From positions 46,680,744 through 46,744,743 of the forward strand of contig NC_091929.1 in assembly GCF_041260155.1 (NCBI RefSeq): a DNA stretch of 64,000 nt. Direction: 5' to 3'. The notes beneath the pieces were generated by a model. It was not told the origin of the DNA, made no database searches, and saw only the letters and a list, made by a program, of their open reading frames with translations. Shown piece after piece: positions 51,947 through 64,000 of this stretch. The translations under genes were made by a program, and so were the position numbers. Positions within the stretch are counted from its first letter, which is position 1; each line of letters opens with the position of its first letter. The DNA comes from Ptychodera flava (taxonomy: Eukaryota > Hemichordata > Enteropneusta > Ptychoderidae).

Positions 51947-53400
51947 TCAAGTTCATCTTCAGTGGATAAAATGTGTGGTATATTGAAAGATTGTATGTAT
52001 TCCTATATTGTCCCACTGGAAGTATGTTCTTTTATTCTGGAAGCTAGAATATCTCATTTTGTTCAGTTGTGTTCAAGGTCGTGTTCGTATCGTGTTTACC
52101 AGATTGAGAAATAGATAGATATATGTGGTCGTCAACATGTTTAATGTTGTGCTGTCAAAATGTTGTATTTTTTCTGTGTTATAAGTTGTCAGTTGTAAAC
52201 TTTGTTTGAAATCATTGGTTGACGAGTTATTTTTGACGCTTCCTTATTATGTAATCATTAGTGTATACAATGTCAATCCGCTTCCTCTATCTAACGGTTT
52301 GATTGGTATCTCACCGTTTTCTGATAGTGTTCTTCATGACATGCCTTCGACATGAGATGTGTTCTATTCTGTGTTTTGGAAGGGGATATTGAGATGAATT
52401 CGAGGCTGCTATGTGTATCAATGTTCATTTTGGTTTGTGCCCGTGTAATGCGACATATTTGTAATGTGCACTATTTTGTTCTCTGTTTCTGTGCCGGCTT
52501 ATACTGTTACCGCCCGTCTTTATTTTGTAATTTTATGTGCAATTTTAGTGTAAATTTTTGGTGTTGAGGCATGGCACAGTGTTGATACGGTAACTCTCCC
52601 TTTTGAGTTTGTGTTGGCCTTTAAAAAGGCCGTTTGGTATTGCGATCCTCGTTTAGCCCATGCTGTATCCAGTTATGTACGTTGTTCACAACGTTTACTG
52701 TTGCTGGAATGTTGTGTGGTTTCTTGTGGATTCATTGTACGGCCTAGGATCTTGTCTTGCTGATCTCCGCTCACTACGTGCAGTCACATGAGGTCTACTC
52801 CGCTCCGAGTCTATGCGCCCATAGACGTGTACACATATGTCCGTCTTCTTCTCAGGCACATGCACACACGTCCATCCATGGCAGAGCGGAACAGACCACT
52901 GGTGACCGTGCACTCACCTATGTTCAGGACGTCTTCCATCTCCAGTGCAGGTCTTTTACTGTTCTTCTTCGTGTAGTATATGTTCTATTCGTTGTGGGAG
53001 GGAGACTGGGATTACCGTACGTTAGTGTATCTTAACATGAAATACTAACCGTTACGTTTTTGTTATCTTGTTTGTAATAAACAATGTATTGATGATCCAA
53101 GCAGCCACATTGATTTAAGTTGTCATGATTTCTACTTATCCAACTCCTCTATTGTGCATAACTGTATCCTATTATGACTCTTTCAATAACAATTTGGGAG
53201 ATCACTTATTTGATATCATTCTCCCATTGGCAATACATTAGGTATAGGTCGGTGTCAAATGTTCATGTTGCTGTATGTACATTTTTTATTTTTTGAGGAC
53301 ATTGACAGAATACAAACTATTCAGAATAGTGCAAAATGTCATCAATAACAACTGGAAGCTTCAGGTCGATCAACTTTTGAATGACTGTTTAGGATCAGAT
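51947..53400. other. No recognisable gene
   Basis: T/G-rich sequence (52100-52600) then mixed sequence with short frames. The + frame at 52757-53035 and its overlaps are unassigned. It could be part of the retroelement remnant carrying the hammerhead-like motif. Confidence 0.4.
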
Positions 53401-53409
53401 AACCTATGA

Positions 53410-54660
53410 GTTATTTGTAGTTTCCTCGTAGCCTAAAATGTATAGTGAATCAACATTTCGATGAAATTCCAAAATCAAATTTCTTGCACAACCATGGACT
53501 TGAAACCACTCTAGTCTAATCATTAACATTAATACTAATAATTAGGTGTACATAAATGCAAAGATTTACTTAGTTTTGTATTGGAAAAAAAATATTCATA
53601 GTTTTGTCATAGACTGCTATGCATTGTGAATCGACATTTCAGTTAAATTCCAAAATCAAATTTCTTGCACAACCATAGACTTGAAACCACTCCAGTCTAA
53701 TCATTAACATTAATACTAATAATTAGGTGTACATAAATGCACAAATTTACTTAGTTTTGTATTGGAAAAAAATATTCATAGTTTTGTCATAGACTGCTAT
53801 GCATTGTGAATCGACATTTCAGTGAAATTCCAAATCAAATTTATTGCACAACCATGGGCTTGAAACCACTCTGGTGTAATCATGAACATTAATACTAATA
53901 ATTAGGTGTACATAAATGCACAGATTTACTTAGTTTTGTATTGGAAAAAAAAATATTCATAGTTTTGTCATAGACTTCATATAATGCATAGTGAATCGAC
54001 ATTTCAGTGAAATTCCAAAATCAATTTCTTGCTCAACCATAGACTTGAAACCACTCTGGTCTAATCATTAACATTAATACTAATACTTAGGTGTACATAA
54101 ATGCACAGATTTACTTAGTTTTGTATTGGAAAAAAATTATTCATAGTTTTGTCATAGACTGCCATGTATAGTGAATCAACATTTCAATGATATGCCAAAA
54201 TGAAATTTCTTGCACAACCATGGACTTGAAACCACTCTAGTCTAATCATGAACATTTATACCAATAATCGAGTGTACACAAATAGGCAGATTTGCCAAGT
54301 TTTGTATTTTAAAACAATTATTCTTACTTTTGTCATAGACTACAATGTATGATGGATGAACCTTTTATACGAAATTCCAAAAACAAAGTTCTTTGTACAC
54401 AGATGCACGTGTTACCACCCTCTTCTAATCAAGTACAATTATGTCAATTATTCAGGGTCCATATATGCACAAAAGTGCATACCATTAATTGTGAAAGAAT
54501 TTTTTTACAGTTTTGTCATAGACCCCATGTATAGTGAATCAACATTATTGATGAAATCTAAAAATTACATTGTTTGTACACGCATGCACTTTTTACCTGC
54601 CACTTCAAGCAAAGTACATTTACATGAATTATCACACACATATGATTTGAAAGTTTTTTG
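53410..54660. repeat. ~182 bp tandem array, about 7 copies
   Basis: Each unit holds TTTCTTGCACAACCATGGAC, GAAACCACTCTAGTCTAATC, TAATAATTAGGTGTACATAA and TATTCATAGTTTTGTCATAG. Starts are near 53450, 53630, 53815, 53995, 54178, 54355 and 54540. The first four copies are highly similar and the last three are diverged. Confidence 0.9.
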
Positions 54661-54999
54661 ACAAAGAGTTATATCAGCCACATTTTGCCTTCCTTTTGGG
54701 AGGGGGATTTCAAAATATAGCAAGTCAGAAGAGGGGTCTTGAACACATTGCGGGTTTGGTGGGGTATTGAGTAACAGGGGAGGGTCATTTATTTTCATGC
54801 ACGGATAAGGGGAGGGTCACTAATTTTTGTGCATGAACTTTTGAAGGGTCACTATTTTTGAGGCAGTGGTGTTTCGAAAAACACCGGCCCACCCCCCCCC
54901 CCACCCCCCCTGTAATTTGTGTCCAGTCCCTTACCCAACCGGATTGTCAAAGGTTCTTTTATTACATTATTGGGCAATATGTCAATCATGTGTTGCTGC
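54661..54999. other. No recognisable gene; poly-C/A tract
   Basis: Contains GGGAGGGGG-type words and an A/C-rich tract (CCCACCCCCCCCCCCACC) near 54888-54910. Confidence 0.45.
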
Positions 55000-55190
55000 A
55001 TATTTGCAGCAATATACTTGTTTGCCGCAAATTTGCAGCAACCTAGTCGCTTACCGCAAATTTGATGCAAAATGATTTAAGGGTTTGCAGGAGGGTCACA
55101 GCTAGCTGCAAACTTCTGCAGCTCCTTACTGCAAGCTATATGCTTGTTACATATTTGCATCAACTTACGGCAAATTTGCAGTAGAAATCA
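55000..55190. repeat. Second TTTGCNGCAAA array
   Basis: Repeats such as TTTGCAGCAATATAC, TTTGCCGCAAATTTGCAGCAA and TACTGCAAGC are the same family as 44494-44790, here less dense. Confidence 0.7.
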
Positions 55191-56690
55191 TTTTCGGAAA
55201 GGGATGTGTCAAGTATGTTCACAATCACAAATTATGGATGGCAGTTAATGCAGGTCAATCCATTGACACTGATTGTGGTGAAAGGGTTGGGTCTTCAAAT
55301 CACTGCTGCCCGTACCCCAAACAATTTCGACAACTTACAGACTGCTTGGTTGATGCAATCGATGGCAATGATAAACATGGTAAAAACAATATATCGGCAA
55401 TTGAATTTTCTTTCATGTTACAAGTAGCGAACATCATTCATCAAGATCAGTAGTGAAATAATAAACATTTATTGAATGATGTGGTCCCATGGTGATCATT
55501 GAGAAAACGTAGGCATTGACACAGTTACAAGCTTGTGACCGATACCAATCGATTTTTGTAGATTGTTCCTTCAATGAGCCAATCAGTGTATAGTTTGCTG
55601 CATCATCATCTGAAGTGATATTCTACTCTGGAATAATATGGACGCAGTGTTTTACAGAATCTGTAAGATCAATAGATTGCCTCATGGTGGTACAAAGCAA
55701 CCCACATCTTCAAGCATGTTTGGAATACATGTACATATATGAGGTCATATTTTGTTTGTATCATGGTCCATTCAAATTTAACGTTTCACATATTGAGATA
55801 TCAGATCAACCTTGTGCATCTTGCCAGCATTGTCATTGTTGACAACCAAAATTCATGTTATCAATAATATCAATGCACTTAACATGTACACGTATATGTA
55901 CACAGGCAATGATTGTAGACAAGCCAAGTACAAAGTGTTTGAAAACTTCTTTTAAAACAAATAGCCGACCTATGGTAAGTTTTTGATGTCAGGAGGGTAG
56001 TAAGTTTATTTTGATTTACTATGAGCAGTTTCAGTCTCAATAAATTGCAAAAAGCAATTTCAGTTCATTACATTTCAGAACAAATGATCTGGACTCAAAA
56101 TATTTACAACCAATAGATTTTAATCCCTTGACTATATTGATTACCATAAATTTCCGCTGCCATAATGAATTACGGAATGCTGGAAAATTAATGTGATAGT
56201 TCATATTATCTTTCATGTGGGAAATAAGTCGTCAAGCGGTAAATGAATATATTATGAATAATTTGATATCCATGCTCTCTATCCTCTATTGGTTCATTTT
56301 CAGTTTCTGTTCAGCTTTTGAATAATTTTCATAAAACAATCTCAATATACCAGGGTATTATAACACTGCTTTCAAACTGTAGCCACACAGATGACATAGT
56401 GACTCAGTGATATCATTGCACAGTTCAACTTTACCTTTCAATGGATATTGCACAACTTATGTAACTTCAAAGTAATGTTCTGTTATACATAAACTTAATA
56501 AAATAAATCATTAATTTGAATCAAAATACAAGGATATCACCTAGACATTGCATCAAAAACGATTTTTTTTTAAAAACTTTACTCCTCTTGAAAGAGTAAT
56601 AACTGTCAAAATAACAAAAAAGAAATAAAATATAAATTCTGACTCAAGATACACAAACCATTAGATGTAATGAATTCTTCACAAAATTAT
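55191..56690. other. No recognisable gene
   Basis: AT-rich. Open frames at 55206-55453 and 55615-55842 have no recognisable domain. Confidence 0.4.
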
Positions 56691-56716
56691 ACATCATCAT
56701 TTTTTTGTTTCAGAAC

Positions 56717-56928
56717 CATGGACAAACTGTCAATTCCTAGAAAATTGACAACTATTTTCTTTTTTGGTCTAATTGTATTCACGTCATGTGACAATATTTA
56801 TCATCTCCGTGTACTTGGTTACAGAAGGTTTGCTTTGAGAAAAACAGTTGTACAGTTACACATGGAAACACAAACTGTTGCGGCAATGGACAGAAGTGAC
56901 TGGGAAAAAATGAGAAAAGATTCTGGTA
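56717..56928 (+). CDS. Candidate exon with a signal-anchor-like N-terminus
   Basis: After TTTTTGTTTCAG|AACC an ATG opens MDKLSIPRKLTTIFFFGLIVF, a basic then hydrophobic start like a signal anchor. The charged segment that follows ends SDWEKMRKDSG at a donor-like CTG|GTAATT. Such exons occur in type II membrane enzymes, but no family is recognised and no next exon was found. Chance ORF remains possible. Confidence 0.25.
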
Positions 56929-56946
56929 ATTCTTTGTTTTTCAGGA

Positions 56947-57799
56947 TTAAGTCTCCATGGTGACATTCTTTCTCCTAAATTTGGATGGTCGGGCACGTCC
57001 CTTTGGTCCAGATAATCTTTGTTTAGTTGCAAGTGCTGGTGCCTTAATTTGCTGAGAAGAGACAAAATAATAAAAATTATTTAGTATTGTAGTACTTTTT
57101 GTCAATTAATGTGTGTCATTACAAAAAATCATGTTAAAGCACAGCTTTGGTAATATCACATATTGCATACAGCTTGCACAACAAACTAAAGATTTTGATA
57201 GAGTAAATCTATTTCAGAAAGACAAATTATGCAAGAATATTTTTTCATCAGCATACCATTACAAGGACTAACAGTACCAGATCTTCAAAAATTTCTACCT
57301 ACTAATACTTTTGTAAATGATTTAAACAGGAACTTCTCCTATAAAAGCTGGATTATCGTAAATCTATGCTAAAGTAAAAAATCCATGCTACTGATCGGAA
57401 ATACCAAATATACAGAACAATAAAATGTACAGCACAGAATGTCTAAGTTGGGACTTCAAGAAAATCACCTTTCTATCTTTCAATCGTCGAAGATGGTAGG
57501 CATATCACTTATGAACTGTCAAAAACGTTCAAATCTGTAATAATTCAACCCCTAAAATTATTTTGGCTTAGTTGATTTCCTAAAAACTAATTAATTTGAA
57601 ATTGCAATTATTTGTTTCTGATTGAATTAATAGGGTTTTTACGGTACCTTGTTCATTTGCTGCATCTGGTTTCCTTTTTCTGTTCTTAAATTCTTTATTT
57701 GCATAGTCCAAGTGTAATTTTGTTCCTCCAAGTTTCACTGTAGATATCTTGGCCTTTACTGCATCATCTCTTTCAAAGATCAAAAGATGAAGTTTGTGT
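56947..57799 (-). CDS. Two 3' exons of a possible RRM-like protein gene (partial)
   Basis: Upstream exon 57799-57643 follows a TCTGCAG acceptor and ends GGTACC|GTAAAA. It encodes FERDDAVKAKISTVKLGGTK then LHLDYANKEFKNRKRKP, which resembles the second half of an RRM fold (the strand after the alpha-helix and a last beta strand). The last exon 57051-56947 follows TTCTCAG, joins in phase 0, and encodes a basic tail (LSGPKGRARPSKFRRKN) with a stop at 56947-56949. The tail resembles an AT-hook or nuclear signal. 5' exons would be above 57.8 kb and were not found. RRM assignment is tentative because the RNP1 half is missing. Confidence 0.4.
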
Positions 57800-60700
57800 C
57801 TGCAGACTACCATAGAAAAGTTGAATCTCTATTCTAGAAAGACACACATTATAAATTCTAGATACAGAAAAACTGAATCATGAATTTGTCAGTACTGCAA
57901 AGCCTGTTCTCGTACCAAAGCCAAGTTTGTAAAACTACCAGCTTTCAAATTGATGATAGGGTTTTTTTGTTCAAGACAATTTTATACAGAATGTGTAAAA
58001 TATATATAAATATATGCTGTTGAAGCAAGACATGCATACACATGCATTTGTCAAAATGTACCACAGCCAGAATAACCATGCACACACTGGTGTCAGAGGG
58101 GGATAACTGCAATTTCTATCCAATTAGACAATTCCGTTCCTACAGTCCTATCATTTGAATCTCATTCAGAATACAGCTTGTTAACCCTTTTCCTGCAAAG
58201 TCCATATTTCACCATCAGGTCAAGATGGTTAAAATTACTAATTAGTGAACACATGGTGTATTTTAACATAATATTGAACTTTTGAAGGCTGTTGAATATA
58301 TATATACTGTAGACTTGATTTTATGGACTAAAGATGCTATAACAGACCAAGCCAAGACGGTGAAAATATGTCAAGGGCTCGACACAAGGTCAAATAATCC
58401 ACTAGCCCAAAGGACTAGTAGCAGTTCAATTTTATTAGTCCTTATATTCGGCTCGAAGTTGTACGGCTCCGCGAAAAACACTCGTATACGATGACGTCAA
58501 ACATAGAAAAATACCATGGGATTATATATTTATCACATGAACAGTCTTCTTATTTTTCTTTTGACGTAAATGGATCAAAATTATCGTAACAAATTGCATG
58601 AATTTCGTCACGATTTGTGTTTTACTTACGCGGATTACTTTCATTTAAAGAGTAAAGCGGCCCGTCACCCAGGAGATACTTTCATTCATAAATCCCATCA
58701 AGCTGAAATTTGCTACATTAAAGGGTATCTCCATCAAGCAGACGTACGAATTCGGTCATGTGAATGTGTCAATCATTGTCTCGCGCTGTACTGATGCCAA
58801 GGCAAGTTGGCCATCGGCGGACATAGCTTTCACCGTGCTAGCGACGGATAACCATAGTACGCAGAGTTACTTAGAATATTTACATTATACTTATGAAGTA
58901 AATGAGACGACGCAATCGAAACAGTAATTCTCATTCTCAGAGATGCCGTGGCTTTCAAAATATCACACAAGTTTACGACCTTTGCGAGCGCGAAAGATTC
59001 CGTTCGATGACACACTCATTGCATGTCTGTGCCCACAACGTTGCCGTCACCGGTCTCTGCCGTGTCAACTCGTCAATCCTGATCTCGGTCATCAATGTTT
59101 TCGTCTTACGAACTTTGATGTTTGCATTGACACATATTTCTTCCATGGATATATCCTAATTTTGTTGACGGAAACTCTGCATTGAGTGTTGTCTGAGTCA
59201 ACTTTCGAAGTACATGGGATTCCACAGCGCTGCACACTGCTCGACAGCTTATGTCTTCGCTATACAGCATTATGCCGCGCTGCAAGTTTGATTCCGAGCA
59301 AGAGTTTACTGAGTTTTTGTGTGATTAAGGAAATTGATCGTTGTTAGTCGAATGACTTTAGGCTTGTGCCTCCTATGTCGCTTTCCCGAAGATTAAACTA
59401 TACTCATTTATTCAGTTTGAGGTGTGGTAGGTTTCAGTTTTATCGCCAACCGGTATCGCCAGGTACAATAGAGAGATTAAGATTGCTTACGTGAACGTAA
59501 CGTGAACGTAAACGTCATCACTTCTTGCGCGCCTTTCCCGTAATTTGATTACGTCACACGTTCGTTTGTCGTCTGCTAGCCGTATTTTACATGAAAAAGG
59601 TAAGTTTCACGTATGTGAATTCCGAGAAAAAAATAAGGGTTTATTTGAGAAGTGACTTCAATGCCAATGATTTGTATTCCGACTTTCTTTATCACTTAAT
59701 GTGTTAATGTTGAAAGTTGCTTAGTACGATACATTTTATGCAAAAAAGTTTAGCACAATTTATCAGAGGGGATTTTTCGTTGAGGGCATCCTTCAGATTG
59801 CAGCTGTAGTGACCTTTGGCTGAACACGGAAGCAACAAAACGGCAAGCGAAAGGATGCCCGCTCCAAAACCCCCAGTTCATAATTACTGGATATTAATTT
59901 CTGGCTTATCTGACTGTCATGTTGAGGAAATGCATAGCATCGTAGACAACTTTGAACTGGTATAGCCCCACTCGGAACCTGGGAAAACTTGACTGTTCGC
60001 TCGATGCCCGATGATGTTGTGAAATGCATTGAGCTGACCTGGTCTGTCATGCAGTTCACCTCCACTTTGCCGGGCAACCTTTGTCTTTTTACGCAATATG
60101 CGATCTATTTGAAGTATTTTATGCATGAAGTATATCTCTCATTTTACCAAGAATACCGTATTTAACTGCTGACCAATTGTCAGGTTTTCTGTTTTGTTTA
60201 CGCGGAACGGGAAATTTCTGAAACACTAGTCATTGCATGTATTATATAGGCCCCAGTGCAGTGGCTTTGCTACCTCCATGGTCACTGCCTTCCTAAGATA
60301 CTTGTTGGGTTTCACCAATTGGAAAAGTTGTGTACGATGCTTTGTGGTGTACATGAACATGTAATTTTGTTTGGTAAGTAGTAAAACTTTGATTCTTGGT
60401 AATTGAAAGCTCAGCAACGTTTGTTTTTCAAAATGTTGACGGTTTTTCTGAATGTTCTGAGCTAATTGCAATTTTGGACAAATTTCCATGTCACTGTATC
60501 TAGCATGATTACAGAACTTGTAATTAGATTTTAAGTTCAGCCAAAAGGTGACATAGATTTGATTGTTTTTTCTATAGACTATAAACAATAATGGGCTGTA
60601 CTTGCTGTATTGTGACAAAGGAAAACATTTTTAAAAATTGTTTTGTTATAAATTATATTTTTTGTAATTTAGCTACTTACTACATGCTTATAGCGTTGAT

Positions 60701-61199
60701 CGGGATTCAAGGTTTGTTTCTAAATATAGTAAGGCGCGCGCGACATCGGCACGTCGCGCTAGAATTTCGGACAAATTTTGTATGCGATCAGTCTGTGATT
60801 ATTGTCGTGACTTATAGCTTGAACTTGAAATATTTCATTTATATGCCTCTTGCCGTCACGTCAATAGACTCCAAGCTCGATTTTTGTCGTTCTTGTTTGT
60901 TCAATTTGCTACTTTGTCTCTGAAATTTTCGGACAAACAAAATATTTGCATATACAGTGACGTCATTTACGATCAGCGTTATTATGTTTTGGTATGCCTG
61001 CTAAACTGAATGATAGTGAATTTTCAGTGAACAGAGCTGAGCCATTAAATATTGTAAGATGATAGTCAGTACTCTGATGGCATAATTTTTGGTATAGATC
61101 AAAATTATATCATCAAAGTAATATATATATATATTGTTATACCACAAGCAAGAATGATGAAGTTTAGAGATGATGAATGATATTATCATAATTTTTCAA
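57800..61199. other. No recognisable gene; one CpG-richer block
   Basis: 57.8-58.4 kb is AT-rich, with a TTAACCCTTTTCCTGC word at 58182 that resembles a TTAA-transposon end but has no partner found. 58.6-59.6 kb is CpG-richer; ATGAAAAAG|GTAAGTTT at 59590 might be a first-exon donor. Open frames at 58570-58794, 58902-59185, 59793-60126, 60226-60618 and 60591-60923 are unassigned. Confidence 0.35.
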
Positions 61200-62448
61200 T
61201 TAAGGCTATTGTCTGGGCTATTTTAAAACACTAACCGTGTAGTACCTTGTTTTCAGATTTTGTCATCTTTTTGTTGCAGTAGATGGTAAAATGCAGTGCA
61301 GGGGGAAAACCGGATATTCGGTTGGCATGGCGACAATTTCAGGGTTAAAAATATGAGGAAATTTGTGGCAAAGATATCTATTGAATGAAAAGTCATACAA
61401 CAACCGAATTTTTTCTGTAGCATTCAGATGTATATGTATTACAATATGAACCTAAATCTATGACTGTATAAGATGTCAATATAAATTAAATCATAGTCAT
61501 CTCGTTAAGATTGAAAAATTAATAAATTTCACAACTTTCCGTCAAGTTTCTACTATGACATGATTGGATGACCTTGTTTTTTGAGGTTTATTTTGTAAAG
61601 TATTTAATTTCACATATGTTGGCTGATTTTCATTGCATTCCAACCATTCTTTCAAGAGTCATTACTGCCACAAGAACGAATGCAGTACAAAACACACTTG
61701 TTAGGAGTATTGGATTGAAATGTTTACAACATAAAGGTGATACTCATACTTCATGCAAAGTTTACGACCTCAAAATAGGGTATTGGACAAGTTTAAATTG
61801 TCAGTTAGAATTCTATTTACAAAAGCCTGGTTGTAATTGCTTTCTTAGTGAAAAATGAACTGTTAATTATCAAAAAAACATTGATTTTATAATCAGCATG
61901 ATAATGAAATTCATGTGAGATTCTTTACTCGTTATGTATATGGACACCATAACGTCTAATATGGTTTGTTTTCTGGTTTAATTGCTATACCTGAATGAAA
62001 ATCTTCATATGCCTTACAGTAATATCCACACAAAATATAAAACAGAATCATTTGTTGCAAATTTCTTCCGATTACTCATTGATCTGGCTTTTTTAGACTG
62101 CAATTAGTCTCAAACTCACAATTTCCACAACGCCATATTTTTACCTCTGAAAAGCTGCTTCAATAAGCAAGCAATGGTCACTACTTCATACAGGATGCCA
62201 TAACTCAACAAAGTTTTTAGGCAACCAAAAATAGCGATTTACCTGTTTTGAATATATAATTAGACTAAATAAAATTTTACCAGGGGTCAGTGGGAAAAAA
62301 ACGCGATTTTCTCGATTTTAGTTAATATTTTTTGAAGAACGATATAGCTTATTTGAAAGTATACATGTCGAGGGTGACAATGAAGGAAAAAAATAAAATT
62401 TGATTTTTTGAGCATTTTGACCGACATTAGCCCAGACGATGGCCTTAA
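61200..62448. mobile_element. TTAA-bounded element, 1.25 kb
   Basis: Left end TTAAGGCTATTGTCTGGGCTA and right end TTAGCCCAGACGATGGCCTTAA are near-exact inverses with TTAA at both edges. Inside, the + frame at 61568-61858 (96 residues) has no recognisable domain. It could be a decayed piece of a transposase or noise. Kolobok and piggyBac are the likely sources. Confidence 0.75.
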
Positions 62449-62768
62449 GTGCATGAATCTGAGAAACACCTTACATGAAAAATAACAAAATTGTTACTTT
62501 GTATCTTTGATGTTGAAGTGGCTGTAACTGATAAATCTTTCAATATTCTGGTTTAGTGTATCAACTGTAGTTTCTTTCTACACACAAAAGCATTCAAACA
62601 CTAAAAGTATTCAGCTTGTCAACACAGGTGATGCAATTAATGAAAATATTGAAAATGCACACAAAGTTACACCTTCTATCCTTTAATCTAAACAATCTAG
62701 TTTAGTTTTTAATTTATGACCAGGTTATTTACATGTCAACTATCTAATTTTGGACTATAGTTCTAGAA
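62449..62768. other. No recognisable gene
   Basis: AT-rich sequence upstream of the SANT-like gene; its promoter or an intron may lie here. Confidence 0.4.
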
Positions 62769-63819
62769 ATGACAACACCAAAACGGATTGCATTGCGCTG
62801 GACGGTTCAGCAAGATGTTGATTTGCTGAAGGAGGTGGTGGCCAGTAGGCCTGATACATCAGCAGAGTGGCAAGCTATTGCCAATAACCTGATGAGTCAT
62901 TGGTCCTGGGCTGAAGACAGAACAAAAATATCACCAAGATCTGTCCGATAGCATGCAGATTTACTGCTAAGCAAGTTCAAAGAAAATGACAAGAAGTCCA
63001 TGAAAAAGTAAGTAGTATGCAAGTGCTGTTGCTACTCAGTATATGATACCTGTATGTGGTGCTAAAATCATTTGGGCTTTATAATTTAGAGGTATTCTAA
63101 AATTAGGTGATAACTTTATCATTATTATATTAAAGAGAAGGTTACTTAGGTATTTTTTGTTCAGTAATAAAAAATCGATGAAAAACTGGCACGAAATCTG
63201 TCTCTGTTATTCACTTTCACTCACTCATAGTGCAATGGCACCCATTTGAAAATCTTTGGTTATAGGCGGATTAGTGACGTAAGAGCCTAGCACTGCACTC
63301 ATAGTTGCAGGGCTTCCCCATAGTCTATAGCTTGGGAAGCCTTACAAGTGTCGGTGCAGTGCTAGGCTCTTGCGTCACTTACGCCTATAATCAAAGGTTT
63401 TCAAATGGGTGCCATTGTGCTATGAGTAAGTGAAATTGAATAACAAAGACAGGTTTCACACCAGATTTTCATAGATTTTTTATTGCTGAACACATAATTG
63501 CTGGGTAACGTTCCCCTTTAATCATTAGATTGATTTGTCTGAATGTTTCTGAGTTTTTTAGTTGCTATTAGTATTATTATAATTCATACTTCAATATTTC
63601 AGATCTGGCACAGAAGAACAATACAATGAGCTGCAACAATTATGCCAAGAAGTCCTTTCATATGTAGAAAGTCATGCAGCCAGTACTTCTAAGGAGGTTG
63701 TTGCATCAAAGAAAAAACATGAACAGAGACAGCAAGCCCTAGCCATAAGAGAGACTGCCATGAAAAGAATGACAGCAACAGCAGTGAACAATGACCAAGA
63801 AGGTATGCTCAGTCATTAG
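62769..63819 (+). pseudogene. Myb/SANT-like DNA-binding protein gene with a nonsense codon
   Basis: Exon 1 (62769-63007) starts MTTPKRIALRWTVQQDVDLL, a Myb/SANT-like domain (RWT...DVDLLKEV...W.AIANNL...ISPRSVR). A TAG at 62949-62951 interrupts it where Glu would fit; then HADLLLSKFKEND follows to AAAAA|GTAAGT. Exon 2 starts at 63603 after ATTTCAG. It joins in frame as KKSGTEEQYNELQQL, followed by a charged helix. It stops at 63817-63819 or splices at GAAG|GTATGC (63802/63803). The layout matches a family of Myb/SANT-like proteins abundant in invertebrate genomes and often transposon-associated. A true stop or a sequencing error cannot be separated here. The gene may continue past the window. 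Confidence 0.65.
63130..63521. mobile_element. TTAA-bounded foldback MITE in the SANT-gene intron
   Basis: TTAAAGAGAAGGTTACTTAGG at the left is the diverged inverse of GCTGGGTAACGTTCCCCTTTAA at the right. The arms match in inverted order almost to the centre, through ATAGGCGGATTAGTGACGTAAG/CTTGCGTCACTTACGCCTAT and GCACTGCAC...GTGCAGTGC. It is 392 bp with no coding capacity. Confidence 0.88.
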
Positions 63820-64000
63820 GAACTATCACACACCTCATTTGGTATCTTCTCAGATTCATTGAATGTTCATGTCTTGCTGAAAAACTGTTTAATCAGGTAT
63901 CATCTATTCTGCTGCAATAGCATGAACAACTAGTCCCATAGCAAATCCAAATTGATATTTGCATAAGGAAACATGACTTTAAACAAAGTTATCTTCTGTG
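63820..64000. other. Window end, no separate feature
   Basis: AT-rich. It would be intron or downstream sequence of the SANT-like gene. Confidence 0.4.

Noticed and set aside
58182..58260. TTAACCCTTTTCCTGC as a piggyBac-like terminus
   Set aside because: No matching inverted end was found within the window.
60226..60618. 130-codon - strand ORF
   Set aside because: AT-rich, no recognisable motif, no splice context; it is consistent with a chance ORF.

Overview
This 64 kb window looks like AT-rich, gene-poor nuclear DNA of a multicellular animal. Supporting signs are spliced genes with GT/AG introns, LINE, Penelope, Ty3/Gypsy and PIF/Harbinger elements, many miniature inverted-repeat elements, and satellite-like arrays. 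The mix of repeats suggests a marine invertebrate, possibly a non-vertebrate deuterostome; that placement is a guess. No bacterial operons, CRISPR arrays, rRNA genes or tRNA genes were recognised.

The core (15.57-42.50 kb) reads as a nest of transposons. The outermost layer is a PIF/Harbinger DNA transposon (15573-42500) with ~265 bp terminal inverted repeats and TAA on both sides. It carries a decayed DDE transposase on the + strand and a decayed MADF-BESS DNA-binding partner on the - strand. Inside it lies a - strand LINE (about 16171-35430) with an SGNH-esterase ORF1 and an endonuclease/reverse-transcriptase ORF2. The LINE is split twice. A Ty3/Gypsy element (16571-27669) has 293 bp LTRs and a 5 bp GTTTT duplication, and the LINE reading frame resumes exactly across it. 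A 2.7 kb element (29649-32352) ends in AGTCCCCAC/GTGGGGACT and is built mostly of 150 bp tandem repeats.

The Gypsy element is the most striking object. Its Gag opens with a helix-hairpin-helix motif and ends with a CCHC knuckle. Its Pol ends in a PHD finger instead of a chromodomain. In the env position it has an intact 825-residue third ORF with one C2H2 zinc finger and a complete C-terminal TatD-type metal-dependent nuclease domain with all expected metal ligands. A strong splice acceptor lies just before this ORF and a strong donor lies in the 5' leader, so it may be made from a spliced subgenomic RNA. The protease region carries two compensating frameshifts and two in-frame TGA codons, so this copy is probably not autonomous.

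The left flank (1-15.5 kb) holds foldback and TTAA-bounded MITE-like elements, a hAT-like non-autonomous element, a decayed Penelope-like retroelement with a hammerhead-like motif, a two-exon gene of unknown function near 10-11 kb, and a CpG-richer segment with a 34 bp perfect palindrome. The right flank (42.5-64 kb) is mostly repeats: TTTGCNGCAAA arrays, long hairpins, ~147 bp and ~182 bp tandem arrays, a second hammerhead-like motif and TTAA MITEs. It also has a few candidate host or transposon exons: a possible RRM-like gene at 56.9-57.8 kb and a Myb/SANT-like gene at 62.8-63.8 kb carrying one nonsense codon. Most coding sequence here is selfish DNA, and most copies are broken.
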